From Chromobotia macracanthus (taxonomy: Eukaryota; Chordata; Actinopteri; Cypriniformes; Botiidae), in the NCBI GenBank assembly GCA_036877525.1, contig JAZGTH010000008.1, forward strand, positions 14,312,501 to 14,376,500: a DNA stretch of 64,000 bases, read 5' to 3'. The first letter of the stretch is position 1; the number at the start of each line of letters is the position of its first letter. Position numbers and translations under genes: made by a program. The notes beneath the pieces were generated by a model, which was given only the letters and a program-made list of their open reading frames with translations, had not been told where the DNA came from and did not search any database. Positions 13,401-26,312 of this stretch are shown here, one piece after another.

Positions 13401-16400
13401 GTGTGTGATGCTGGTCTGCTGATTTTGGGGTGTGTTTTGTGTGTGTGATGCTGGTCTGCTGATTTTGGGGTGTGTTTTTGTGTGTGTGTGATGCTGGTCT
13501 GCTGATTTTGGGGTGTGTTTTGTGTGTGTGTGATGCTGGTCTGCTGATTTTGGGGTGTGTTTGGGTGTGTGTGTGTGATGCTGGGCTGCTGATTTTGGGG
13601 TGTGTTTTGTGTGTGTGTGATGCTGGTCTGCTGATTTTTGGGTGTGTTTTGTGTGTGATGCTGGGCTGCTGATTTTGGGGTGTGTTTTTTGTGTGTGTGA
13701 TGCTGGTCTGCTGATTTTGGGTGTGTTTTGTGTGTGTGATGCTGGTCTGCTGATTTTTTTTTTGGGTGTGTTTTGTGTGTGTGTGATGCTGGTCTGCTGA
13801 TTTTGGTTTTTTGTTTGTTTTTGGTGTGTTTGTGTGTGTGTGATGCTGGTCTGCTGATTTTGGGGTGTGTTTTGTGTGTGTGTGATGCTGGTCTGCTGAT
13901 TTTGGGGTGTGTTTTGTGTGTGTGTGATGCAGGTCTGCTGATTTTGGGGTGTGTTTTGTGTGTGTGTGTGATGCTGGGCTGCTGATTTTGGGGTGTGTTT
14001 TGTGTGTGTGTGATGCTGGTCTGCTGATTTTGGGGTGTGTTTTGTGTGTGTGATGCTGTTTGTGTGTGTGTGTGATGCTGGGCTGCTGATTTTGGGGTGT
14101 GTTTGTGTGTGTGTGTGATGCTGGTCTGCTGATTTTGGGGTGTGTTTGTGTGTGTGTGTGATGCTGGTCTGCTGATTTTGGGTGTGTTTTGTGTGTGTGT
14201 GATGCTGGTCTGCTGATTTTAGGGGGTGTTTTGTGTGTTGTCTCTGCTGATTTTGGGGTGTGTTTTGTGTGTGTGGGTTTGTGATGCTGGTCTGCTGATT
14301 TTGGGGTGTGTTTTGTGTGTGTGTGATGCTGGTTGTGTTTTTGGTCGCTGATTTTGGGGTGTGTTTGTGTGTGTGTGATGCTGGTCTGCTGATTTTGGGG
14401 TGTGTTTTGTGTGTGTGTGATGCAGGTTTGCTGATTTTGGGGTGTGTTTGTGTGTGTGATGCTTGCTGATTTTGGGGTGTGTTTTGTGTGTGTGTGATGC
14501 TGGTCTGCTGATTTTGGGTGTGTTTTGTGTGTGTGTATGGTCTGCTGATTTTGGGGTGTGTTTTGTGTGTGTGATGCTGGTCTGCTGATTTTGGGGTGTG
14601 TTTTGTGTGTGTGTGATGCTGGTCTGCTGATTTTGGGGTGTGTTTTTGTGTGTGTGTGATGCTGGTCTGCTGTTTGGGGTGTGTTGTGTGTGTGTGTGAT
14701 GCAGGTCTGCTGATTTTGGGGTGTGTTTGTGTGTGTGTGATGCTGGTCTGCTGATTTTGGGGTGTGTTTTGTGTGTGTGTGATGCTTGCTGTTTTGGTGT
14801 GTTTTGTTCTGCTGATTTTGGGGTGTGTTTTTTGTGTGATGCTCTGATTTTGGGGTGTGTTTGTGTGTGTGTGTTGTTATTTTTTTGGGGTGTTTTGTGT
14901 GTGTGATGCTGGTCTGCTGATTTTGGGGTGTGTTTTGTGTGTGTGTGATGCTGGTTTGCTGATTTTGGGGTGTGTTTTTGTGTGTGTGTGATGCAGGTCT
15001 GCTGATTTTGGGGTGTGTTTTTGTGTGTGTGTGATGCAGGTCTGCTGATTTTGGGGTGTGTTTTGGTGTGTGTGATGCAGGTCTGCTGATTTTGGGGTGT
15101 GTTTTGTGTGTGTGTGATGCAGGTTTGCTGATTTTGGGGTGTGTTTTTGTGTGTGTGATGCAGGTCTGCTGATTTTGGGGTGTGTTTTTGTGTGTGTGAT
15201 GCAGGTCTGCTGATTTTTGGGGTGTGTTTTGTGTGTGTGATGCGGTCGGTTTTGCTGATTTTGGGGTGTGTTTTTGTGTGTGTGATGCAGGTCTGTGATT
15301 TTGGGGTGTGTTTGTGTGTGTGTGTGATGCAGGTCTGCTGATTTTGGGGTGTGTTTTGTGTGTGTGATGCTTTTGCTGATTTTGGGGTGTGTTTGTGTGT
15401 GATGCAGGTCTGCTGATTTTGGGGTGTGTTTTGTGTGTGCGTGTGATGCTGGTCTGCTGATTTTGGGGTGTGTTTTGTGTGTGTGTGATGCTGGTCTGCT
15501 GATTTTGGGGTGTTTTGTGTGTGTGTGATGCAGGTCTGCTGATTTTGGGGTGTGTTTTGTGTGTGTGTGATGCAGGTCTGCTGATTTTGGGGTGTGTTTT
15601 GTGTGTGTGTGATGCTGGTCTGCTGATTTTGGGGTGTGTTTTGTGTGTGTGTGATGCTGGTCTGCTGATTTTGGGGTGTGTTTTGTGTGTGTGTGATGCT
15701 GGTCTGCTGATTTTGGGGTGTGTTTTGTGTGTGTGATGCTGGTTTGCTGATTTTGGGGTTTTTGTGTGTGTGATGCTGTCTGCTGATTTTTTGATTTTGG
15801 GTGTGTTTTGTGTGTGTGATGCTGGTCTGCTGATTTTGGGGTGTGTTTTGTGTGTGTGTGATGCTGGTCTGCTGATTTTGGGGTGTTTTGTTGTGTGTGA
15901 TGCTGTCTGCTGATTTTGGGGTGTGTTTTTGTGGTGTTGTGATGCGGTCTGCTGATTTTGGGGTGTGTTTTTGTGTGTGTGTGATGCAGGTCTGCTGATT
16001 TTGGGGTGTGTTTTGTGTGTGTGATGGGTCTGTGATTTTGGGGTGTGTTTTGTGTGTGTGTGATGCGGTGTGTTTTGTGTGTGTGTGTGATGCTGGGCTG
16101 CTGATTTTGGGGTGTGTTTTGTGTGTGTGATGCTGGTCTGCCGATTTTGGGGTGTGTTTTATGTGTGTGTGTGATGCTGGTCCGCTGATTTTGGGGTGTG
16201 TTTTGTGAGTGTGTGTGATGCTGGGCTGCTGATTTTGGAGTGTGTTTTGTGTGTGTGATGCTGGTCCGCTGATTTTGGGGTGTGTTTTGTGAGTGTGTGT
16301 GATGCTGGTCTGCTGATTTTGGGGTGTGTTTTGTGAGTGTGTGTGATGCTGGTCTGCTGATTTTGGGGTGTGTTTTGTGAGTGTGTGTGATGCTGGTCTG

Positions 16401-17268
16401 CTGATTTTGGGGTGTGTTTGTGTGTGTGTGATGCTGGTCTGCTGATTTTGGGGTGTGTTTTGTGTGTGTGATGCAGGTCTGCTGATTTTGGGGTGTGTTT
16501 TGTGTGTGTGTGATGCAGGTTTGCTGATTTTGGGGTGTGTTTTGTGTGTGTGTGTGATGGTGGTCTGCTGATTTTGGGGTGTGTTTTGTGTGTGTGTGAT
16601 GCAGGTCTGCTGATTTTGGGGTGTGTTTTGTGTGTGTGTGATGCTGGGCTGCTTATTTTGGGGTGTGTTTTGTGTGTGTGTGATGCAGGTTTGCTGATTT
16701 TGGGGTGTGTTTTGTGTGTGTGATGCAGGTCTGCTGATTTTGGGGTGTGTTTTGTGTGTGTGTGATGCAGGTTTGCTGATTTTGGGGTGTGTTTTGTGTG
16801 TGTGATGCAGGTCTGCTGATTTTGGGGTGTGTTTTGTGTGTGTGTGATGCAGGTTTGCTGATTTTGGGGTGTGATTTGTGTGTGTGATGCAGGTCTGCTG
16901 ATTTTGGGGTGTGTTTTGTGTGTGTGATGCTGGTCTGTTGGTTTTGGGGTGTGTTTTGTGTGTGTGTGTGATGCAGGTTTGCTGATTTTAGGGTGTGTTT
17001 TGTGTGTGTGATGCAGGTTTGCTGATTTTAGGGTGTGTTTTGTGTGTGATGCTGGGCTGCTGATTTTGGAGTGTGTTTTGTGTGTGTGATGCAGGTTTGC
17101 TGATTTTGGGGTGTGTTTTGTGTGTGTGTGTGATGCTGGTCTGCTGATTTTGGTGTGTTTTGTGTGTGGTGTGATGCTGGTTTGCTGATTTTGGGGTGTG
17201 TTTTGTGTGTGTGATGCTGGTCTGCTGATTTTGGGGTGTGTTTTGTGTGTGTGTGATGCAGGTTGTTG
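7405..17268. repeat. 9.9-kb TG/GGGG minisatellite array
   Basis: This array has a unit of 40-46 bp: gatgctggtctgctgatttt followed by ggggtgtgttttg and a (TG)n tail of variable length. At about 42 bp per unit this is roughly 235 copies (an estimate). Common variants are gatgcaggt for gatgctggt and gggctg for gtctg. The plus strand is strongly G/T-biased with about three C per unit. Because 42 is a multiple of three, the minus strand shows long stop-free frames (994 codons at 7356-10340; 372 codons at 16159-17277) with a 14-residue HTHKTHPKISRPAS-type repeat; I reject these as genes. The array ends about 0.75 kb before the mafg start codon. It is either upstream of mafg or in a 5'-UTR intron. 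Confidence 0.95.
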
Positions 17269-17994
17269 TGAGGACAAAGTTATTAAATATTATTAAATTA
17301 TTTTACCTACTGAGATTGTAATTAAAACAAATTAATGTAATTTGGTTTTGGTTTGATGTAATTGATGTAATTGACCAGAGCTCTGTTCAAATGAGTGAAA
17401 ATCACTGTAAACTTTTAAATGTTTGTAACACATTTGTAATTGATTTAGCTAAATTATGTTAAATTAAGCAACGTTACGTATAACAGTAATTTTAAGCTGG
17501 GTTGCATTTCAGTGTTTGGAAAAGATTCTGTTTCCCTCTCCACGTGTCTGATAATGTCTGATTACCATCACGGTTGGTAATCCCCTGGACTGCAGCCCAA
17601 GCCTCACTTCCTTATCACTGCTGTTCTTTCCTCTTATTGGTTCTAAGCTAGCCTATCAGCTGTCAGTGTGACTCTAATGCATGTAGGCGTTCTAGAACTT
17701 TAAGCTCCCAACCGCCATGACCACAGAGGAAGTTTGAAACAGGAAGTCAGAGAGTTGTCACTTTCACTAGTCCGATTTTTACATTATAGAAAGGTAGTTA
17801 GGTTGTTTTACACGTGGCAAGAGATATCTAAACTGTATTGATTTCATATGATTTGCTCCTCTTGAGAGGTGATGTTGTTGTGTGAGGCCATCAGTAAATG
17901 AGTTTGGGCAGATTCACAGGTGGATGTTACAAATTCAGGCACTCCTGTCTGCTCATTCAGGGTTCCACTGTTTAACATTTCTTTTGTGTTCTAG
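17269..17994 (+). promoter_or_regulatory. mafg upstream flank or 5'-UTR intron end
   Basis: Unique AT-rich sequence lies between the minisatellite and the first coding exon of mafg. A good 3' splice site, a T-rich tract then ttctag, ends at 17994, so the start codon probably sits in a second exon and an upstream non-coding exon exists. ETS-like ggaagt motifs occur near 17728 and 17743. The transcription start itself is not identifiable here. Confidence 0.45.
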
Positions 17995-18026
17995 ATTTGT
18001 GTGGCTTAGCTGTGGTTCCTTGTGGC

Positions 18027-18752
18027 ATGACGACCACTAACAAAGGAAACAAAGCCTTGAAGGTGAGTGCAACATTCTCTCACACACGTGCTGTTTAGAT
18101 CAGAGAATATTTCCCAAAAACAGCAATTTACTTCACCCTCATGTTGTTCAAAACCACGTGACTGTCTTCTGTGGAACAAACAAATGTTTAGCAGAATGTT
18201 CCTGTGCCCCCTCTAGAGTGTTCTTCTACCTTTTCAAAAAAAATGTTTTTCCTGCCCATGTTCTTCTGTCAGGTGAAAAGAGAGCCTGGGGAGAATGGAA
18301 CGAGTCTTATGGATGATGAGCTGGTGTCCATGTCAGTCCGTGAGCTCAACCAACACCTGCGCGGTCTGTCCAAAGAAGAGATCCTGCAGCTGAAACAGCG
18401 CAGGCGGACTCTGAAGAACCGGGGTTATGCCGCCAGCTGCCGTGTCAAACGCGTCACCCAGAAGGAGGAGCTAGAGAGGCAGAAGGCGGAGCTACAGCAG
18501 GAAGTGGAAAAGCTGGCCTCAGAGAATGCCAGCATGAAAGTTGAGCTGGATGCTCTGCGCTCCAAATACGAAGCTCTGCAGAGCTTCGCCAGAACTGTGA
18601 CCCGAGGGCCCGTGGCCCCCATATCTAGTGCAGCTGTACCTGTATCTCCTCGTGGCTCTTTGGCCTCTGTCATTGGGCCCCTCATTCCTGGAAAGGTGGG
18701 AGCCACCAGTGTTATCACGATAGTAAAGTCTAAAACTGATGCAAGGTCTTAG
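18027..18752 (+). CDS. mafg: Small Maf bZIP transcription factor MafG
   Basis: The two coding exons, 18027-18062 and 18273-18752, encode 171 residues. Small Maf proteins lack an activation domain and bind MARE/ARE elements as homodimers or as partners of NRF2, NFE2 or BACH proteins in the nucleus. In order the protein shows a VKRE sumoylation-type site at Lys14, the Maf extended homology region (about 24-50), a basic region (about 53-72) with the Maf hallmark N61, Y64, C68 and R69, and a leucine zipper with heptad residues L79, L86, L93, M100 and L107. The N-terminus MTTTNKGNKALK and the C-terminus ending VKSKTDARS match MafG rather than MafK or MafF. Human MafG is 162 residues; the extra length is in the Ser/Pro/Ala-rich linker at 120-150. 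The donor gtgagt and acceptor tctgtcag flank the intron. Fish carry mafga and mafgb copies, and I cannot tell which this is. Confidence 0.96.
18120..18205 (+). repeat. Interspersed-repeat fragment in the mafg intron
   Basis: The words caccctcatgttgttcaaaa and gactgtcttctgtggaac match the core of a very abundant short repeat of cyprinid genomes (a 'ttcacccaaaaatgaa ... caccctcatgttgtt' family). Other pieces of the same family are seen at 45555-45622 and 59665-59740. The superfamily assignment is not certain. Confidence 0.55.
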
Positions 18753-19995
18753 TAAGACAGATATGAGTGAGATGGTTGGTCAGTGCATGATGTTTTAGGT
18801 GCAGGACAGAAAGAGTTCTCCTCTTTTTCATTTCTACATCTGGGGAAGAAAAGAAAGAAATTAGACTAAAACGCCTTTCAGTTTTTGACAGATACTCTCT
18901 GATACGGTCAGTTTGGTTCTTTCTGGGTTACAACGAAGGAAACACATCCAGGATGGTTATTTCTCTTGGGCTTCCAAAATAGTCTCCAAATTATGGAAAA
19001 AAACAACCATGCCGACAAATTTTTATTGTGAACGTCTGTAATTTTGCTGTGAGATTTATAATTTTGTACAAATATTGGCTACATTGAATTGTGTTTTCAG
19101 GACGGTGTCCAAGTGTTTTATGTGTGATCATTCAATGTTTATGTTATTAGAGATGTTGTACTTTTTATACCGCCTTTATGTGACGCCAGGTTCATTTTCT
19201 CTGTGGATTTGACATACTTCCATCCTTTTGTTTACGGACTGGTGGCACAAAACTTGTGCTGTTCATATTGTTCAGGCTTACGAACTCTTCCAATGTCTGC
19301 ATGTTACACAGAGCAGATTGAGAAAACAGACTTTTGTCCACAATAGAGGAGTATTATGAGAAGACGTATGATAAACAGCCATCACCCAATAAGAAACCCC
19401 CTTTACCTGAGCCTAATTTATGCACTGACCAATTGCTGGTAGGCAGGATGCAGAGAGGGGTCAGTTAATGTTCATATGGTAGCTATGAGGATCTACCACC
19501 AATTCTTATGCTCTAATCATCCATGTTCAGGACAGTAAATATATCTTTTTATGAACACACAAGACAATAACATATTTATGTTGTGCAATGTTAAATTGCA
19601 GTTTTATTTGCTTTGTGAAGCCTGTGAACCTCTATTTTGTTGTCATCTGTGGATTTGGAGCTGTTTACATCAGGGTTCAGGCCTCTGACCTTCACAGTGA
19701 AGGTCATAATGTCTGTCACTGTCAGTAGAGTTTTTCCCTGTATCTTCTTTTTATTTTTTTATTTACATTGTTGAGAAAACAAAAAGAAACATGGCTCAAA
19801 GGTTCTGCTTTTAAATCTGGACTGTTTGGTGACTTAAATTGGTGATATCTCACAAGCTTTACCATGAATTTGTTGCTGTGACATTGTGTGATGTATTTAA
19901 AACTCTTTGTCTATATGGTGGAGTCTTGAATTTTATAACAAAACAGAGTATCTTGCATTATTTATAAAACATTTAAAAAATAAATATAAATTGTT
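18753..19995 (+). other. mafg: Probable mafg 3' UTR
   Basis: Non-coding sequence follows the stop codon, with a canonical AATAAA at 19979-19984 that could end the transcript. Small Maf genes usually have long 3' UTRs. A second AATAAA at 22986-22991 is an alternative distal end. The ends are inferred, not shown by the sequence. Confidence 0.5.
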
Positions 19996-22900
19996 TGATA
20001 GGTCTCTTTTTGCAATTGTACCAAAAGTGGCTTAACTATTGAAGTCAATAGCTTTTTTTAGTGGCTAGGCGCGTAAAACTGTGGACTAGCACGTGTGGTG
20101 TGATTTGTACTGGTGAGGTGGCATTGTTGTTACCAAGTGAATGTAACGCTTTTTCTGAGTGGAACCAAGCGCAGGTGGTGAGTGCAGGTTACCCCGAATC
20201 CCTGTGGTTTGGGATTGGAGATTGAAACAAACTCTAGGGAAAGACTCTAGCAGTTCCTCATCTGCTGTGTTTGAGTCTTTTCAGGTGAAGTGCGTGTGTG
20301 TGTGTTTTATGTTTATGTATATTTTTGGTGTAAAACATTTCTATGCTATATTATATTTGTTGTTGTTTTTTCTTTCTTTGAACGCCAGGGATGCGAGTCT
20401 CAGATCTGCACTGACCAAAAGCGACAAGTCCCTGATTCTGATTCTGGTGTTTTACTGCGATGGCTGCAGGAACTTAAAATAATTATTCTCACAAACATCG
20501 ACCTTAAAAAAAGAAATGCTACACATCTAAATGAATGACATCTACATTTCGGAAGGATTTATAGTTATTTTTAAAATAAGCTCTGACATCAGCACTATTA
20601 TTAGACTGTGTCCACATTGCCAATCAACATTCTGTAATTACTAAATCAAAACTCTGAGATTTGAGTGTGAGCGACTGAACTCAGAAATTATTTTTGTTGT
20701 TGAAAACAGTAAAATAATTACTACGTTCATTGTTATAAACATTAAAGCAGTATATTTCTAAAGATGTTCTGATAAAATAACTGATCTTTAGTTATCTGTC
20801 AGTTACAGCAGTCAGGTGGGAAAACCTTCGTACTGTTGTCGTGAGCAGTTTTTACCCTCAGAATCTGCTGTGACATTAAATGCCCCATTAATGCTGAAAA
20901 GGGCATCAATGAGATGCTCCATGAGATTTCTCTTCCAGCACAACATTCTTTACTGTTTTGTTGTGTAATCCTGTGATCATCTCAGCAGAAACATACAGCA
21001 CGTTAACATTTCAAACTTCTCCTGATCCACCACACTGATTTGGCATCTTCTGATCCTGTTGTTGATGGTATATTTGTACAACAGGGTTTTTAATTGTTGG
21101 TGTAAATGAACAGACTCTGACTGGCTAATCTGTGAAATGGTTGTGTAAAGTCTTTGGTCAGCATCGCTTTCGTAACAATGGTAATGTTCTCCTCTCAGCT
21201 GTGGCAGTTCTGTGGTGTCCAGCATCTGTAGGTGATATATATTGAAAGGATTTGAAAAAATAAATCTAGATTCTCCTAGCTTATGTGCAAGGTGATTTTT
21301 GTGTTTGTCTGGTAGAACTACTGATTCTCCTGATGTTCTTCATTTTTTTCCAGTTTCTTCCTCCTCCACGTGTGTTATCATTATGGTTGTCGTGGTGACT
21401 TGGTGTTAAAAGTGAACCTATGAAGTATATGCAAATCAGCAGGTGGTAGAGAGGGGGGTCACGACCCTTCAGTAAGAACATTGTTCTCTGTCTTTAAAGC
21501 TGTTGTTCGTAAATAATTGCCTACGAGGGTGTGACGAACTCTCTAAAGCGTACTTACATTTCTGAAAAAAGTCAAAGAAATCAATTGATAATTGAAGCTG
21601 AACCTCACTAGATTTACCAACCAAGGGCTTCACATCTGAATGTTAACTCAGCGTCTCATTTAAATGAGTCTTTATGTTCTTTTCGTTCTGAAACAGTGCC
21701 ATGTCCCAAGAGGCAGAGAAAACAGATCTCTGTGGTAAAGACAGACAATCCTGGGTTTAGCCAGCACTCGCGGCTAAAGGTCTTAAAATGACTTACAGCA
21801 GTGTGTAATAAGCTGAATTGATTATTAAAAGCTGATAAGTTTAACTTCAGAGAAGTTAGCTCTGGTTTAAGATTCATACTGTGGCCTGAAGTTTTGGGAG
21901 CTACTGTGATTGACAGGTCAGTTCAGATCAATCGCAGATCAACAGAAAGCAATCGCTGCAGTTGGCCGTCTCCAGTGTCCAGTTGTGTTGCCATGGAAAC
22001 CCCCATGGCAGTGGACCTCAGTGTCCACTACCTTTAAACTTCAAACTTTGTCCCACTTTTCACACGATTGTGACTTTAATTGGTTCTGGTCTGGACCAGC
22101 TGTGTTCCTGCTCTTAACAACAGATGTGTTTTCTCCCCTGAGCCTCATGGGATGAGCATTAACATTTCATTTTCAGCATTTTTTCCTGATGCTGCTTTCT
22201 GTGAGGCTTTCACTTGAAGCACCTGCTGTAGGCCGCTGTGGAGGTTTTGAAGGTTTTAATCATGAACTCTATCATTGCTGCTCGACAGAGTCTCCTTGTC
22301 TTTGCTCCTGCTGGTTTTTCCTCTAGATTTCTGCTGTTGGGTCAACAAAACAAGTATGTGTGTGTCTCTTGAGTAATGCTTTTGTTGTTTTGTTGATGGC
22401 AATATTGTTGGTTTTCATTGCAACCTAAAGTTGTGTTATGTAAGTAAACTAAAACATATTTTTAAACATTGGTTTTTAAGCTGCACTTAAAAAACTTAGA
22501 TTTTAGCCTTTTAATGTTTTGTTCTTGTTGTTTATGGTTCCCCCGTGAATTTAATTTTCATTTTCTCAACATTAATGGAGCAATTATTCATGTAACTCTG
22601 TTAATTCTTTGTCACTGCTGGTTTTCTCTGTACCGACATCTGTACAGTCAGAAATATCAAGCTATAAATTGATGTGAGTTTTCTTTGCTGGATGTTTTTG
22701 TCTAAAAAGAAAAATCTGTTCCAATGTTTTCCTCTATGGGGTGTATTGAATTAAAATATCTGAGTTCTTTTTACAGGAAATATAGATAGATGTGGAAGTT
22801 CATTTAATTGTAAGTATTTATCAACTAAGTTATTGTACTTTTGCAATTTGTAGATAAGTAATAAAATGTATTGGTATATAGCGATGAAATTAACTGTATC

Positions 22901-24180
22901 AGTCAGTCCTGGGGCGTTCTTTAATTTATTGATGTATATACTGTATGTTTGTTGATATACAGCTTACTTTATTTTGTATATGACCAATAAATACATTTTA
23001 AAAAGCACTTTTTTATATGTTAATGAAGGTTTTTACCCAAGTGTCTATAATGGTATTAATAACCTAATTTAACATTATAATAATTTTTCCTGAAACCTTT
23101 TTAGGTGTGCCATGAATAGCCATGCCACATTTTATTTGATTTTTTCTGTGGTCTCTGAAAATGAGAGAGAGAGAGAGAGAGAGATAGCAGATGACCTAGT
23201 TTGAAGCAGCTCTTGGCGGGTGTATTTTTGGCCTGACATTAGTAAAACATGACAGTCATGAGAGACAACAGGAGCAAACAGACACCCCTGTATTTACACA
23301 CGGGTTCCTGACACACCGATGTCATTTCCTCTGATGCTGATGAAGATTTTCTTCATTAGTGAGGTGAGTGTCCTTCACTGCACATCTCTGAAATACAGAA
23401 ACTGTTTAATCAGGAAAAGCTGGACTGTGTCCTCAACTCACTCTGTCACTTTATGAGACACATTCTGTACGACTGCATTGATCAGTGATGCAGCACGAAT
23501 ATGTTCATATTTATTTCTGAAACTGCTCAACTCTAACATTTGGCTAAATTCTAGAATTGGTTGACTGAGTTATTACAAAGGTTTATTGTGTTAAGTCTTC
23601 AGAGCTAGAGGTTATTAGATTTGCTTAAGATGTTTTCAAAGTAAAACAGACCAAGAAACCTGCTGCTGAAACCTCTTATAAAAATTAATCATTGATTTAT
23701 TAGTTTTAATTGGAACATTTTCATTAAAGACGAACCCATTTTTATTTTTTGAATAAAAACCCATTTAGCTGTATTATTTTTGTCTAAACGTCGCTAGACG
23801 CTCATGTTATCAGATGTTATCAGACGTTATCAATCGTCTGATCGTCTCGTGTGATGACGTCTTCAGGTGGCGGTGACGCGCTTTTCCTGCTCACACAAGC
23901 GCGCGCGGGAGGGCGTGTAATAAAACACGGATCTGGATCATCAACACAGGCTGTTAAAATTAATTTATTTAACTGCTTAATGAGCGGAAGGGAAACGTAG
24001 TTATCGTGTAAACAGGCAGATACATATCATGTTAATTAAAGTGTCAATATAAATGAACAGAGAGTTATGAAGATTATATCCAAAGGCTTTATAACAGTCC
24101 AGCTAATGAAGAAGATAATGATGAAGATGCTCAGAAGATGCTCTCATCAAACCTTCATCACTCATTGTGTTCTCCTCTGG
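19996..24180. other. Gene-poor region
   Basis: No confident exon. An open stretch at 20159-20482 resembles a coding exon by eye but has no recognised homology. A (GA)n tract lies at 23164-23184. A short CpG-rich patch (about 23860-23935, with gatgacgtct and gcgcgcgcgg) stands out from the AT-rich surroundings and could be a small promoter, but no gene is recognised downstream before the array begins. Confidence 0.5.
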
Positions 24181-26189
24181 TATGAATCATCACATTCATC
24201 CTGTTATTGTCTCTCGTCATAACATCTGAATATCTGATCGTAATCGCATTCATCCTGTTATTGTCTCTCATCATCTGAATATCTGATCTTAATCACATTC
24301 ATCCTGTTATTGTCTCTCATCATCTGAATATCTGATCGTAATCACATTCATCCTGTTATTGTCTCTCGTCATAACATCTGAATATCTGATCGTAATCACA
24401 TTCATCCTGTTATTGTCTCTCATCATCTGAATATCTGATCGTAATCGCATTCATCCTGTTATTGGCTCTCGTCATAACATCTGAATATCTGATCGTAATC
24501 ACATTCATCCTGTTATTGTCTCTCATCATCTGAATATCTGATCGTAATCACATTCATCCTGTTATTGTCTCTCATCATAACATCTGAATATCTGATCGTA
24601 ATCACATTCATCCTGTTATTGTCTCTCATCATCTGAATATCTGATCGTAATCGCATTCATCCTGTTATTGTCTCTCATCATCTGAATATCTGATCGTAAT
24701 CACATTCATCCTGTTATTGTCTCTCATCATCTGAATATCTGATCGTAATCACATTCATCCTGTTATTGTCTCTCATCATCTGAATATCTGATCGTAATCG
24801 CATTCATCCTGTTATTGTCTCTCATCATCTGAATATCTGATCGTAATCACATTCATCCTGTTATTGTCTCTCATCATCTGAATATCTGATCGTAATCACA
24901 TTCATCCTGTTATTGTCTCTCATCATAACATCTGAATATCCGATCGTAATCACATTCATCCTGTTATTGTCTCTCGTCATAACATCTGAATATCTGATCG
25001 TAATCACATTCATCCTGTTATTGTCTCTCATCATCTGAATATCTGATCGTAATTCGCATTCATCCTGTTATTGTCTCTCGTCATAACATCTGAATATCCG
25101 ATCGTAATCACATTCATCCTGTTATTGTCTCTCGTCATAACATCTGAATATCTGATCGTAATCACATTCATCCTGTTATTGTCTCTCATCATCTGAATAT
25201 CTGATCGTAATCGCATTCATCCTGTTATTGTCTCTCGTCATCTGAATATCCGATCGTAATCACATTCATCCTGTTATTGTCTCTCATCTGAATATCTGAT
25301 CATAATCACATTCATCCTGTTATTGTCTCTCATCATCTGAATATCTGATCGTAATCACATTCATCCTGTTATTGTCTCTCATCATCTGAATATCTGATCG
25401 TAATTGCATTCATCCTGTTATTGTCTCTCGTCATAACATCTGAATATCTGATCGTAATCACATTCATCCTGTTATTGTCTCTCATCATCTGAATATCTGA
25501 TCGTAATCACATTCATCCTGTTATTGTCTCTCATCATCTGAATATCTGATCGTAATCACATTCATCCTGTTATTGTCTCTCGTCATAACATCTGAATATC
25601 TGATCGTAATCACATTCATCCTGTTATTGTCTCTCATCATCTGAATATTGATCGTAATCACATTCATCCTGTTATTGTCTCTCGTCATAACATCTGAATA
25701 TCTGATCGTAATCGCATTCATCCTGTTATTGTCTCTCATCATCTGAATATCTGATTTAATCACATTCATCCTGTTATTGTCTCTCATCATCTGAATATCT
25801 GATGTAATCGCATTCATCCTGTTATTGTCTCTCATCATCTGAATATCTGATCTTAATCACATTCATCCTGTTATTGTCTCTCATCTGAATATCTGATCGT
25901 AATCACATTCATCCTGTTATTGTCTCTCATCATCTGAATATCCGATCGTAATCACATTCATCCTGTTATTGTCTCTCATCATCTGAATATCTGATCGTAA
26001 TCGCATTCATCCTGTTATTGTCTCTCATCATAACATCTGAATATCTGATCGTAATCACATTCATCCTGTTATTGTCTCTCATCATAACATCTGAATATCT
26101 GATCGTAATCGCATTCATCCTGTTATTGTCTCTCATCATCTGAATATCCGATCGTAATCGCATTCATCCTGTTATTGTCTCTCGTCATT

Positions 26190-26312
26190 ACGATCGGATA
26201 TTCAGATGATGAGAGACAATAACAGGATGAATGCGATTACGATCAGATATTCAGATGATGAGAGACAATAACAGGATGAATGTGATTACGATGGGATATT
26301 CAGATGTTATCA
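26190..26312 (-). repeat. Inverted minisatellite units, patch 1
   Basis: About two and a half units run in the opposite orientation to the rest of the array (acgatcggatattcagatga and so on). The left junction follows ctcgtcatt; the right junction is at agatgttat/cacattcatc. The flanks can pair with the patch as a long hairpin. Confidence 0.9.

Noticed and set aside
18027..18752. mafk or maff as the identity of the small Maf gene
   Set aside because: The N-terminal MTTTNKGNKALK and the VKSKTDARS C-terminus fit MafG.
20159..20545. Possible exons after mafg
   Set aside because: Two overlapping short frames run through TG- and T-rich sequence with no recognised homology and no consistent splice signals.
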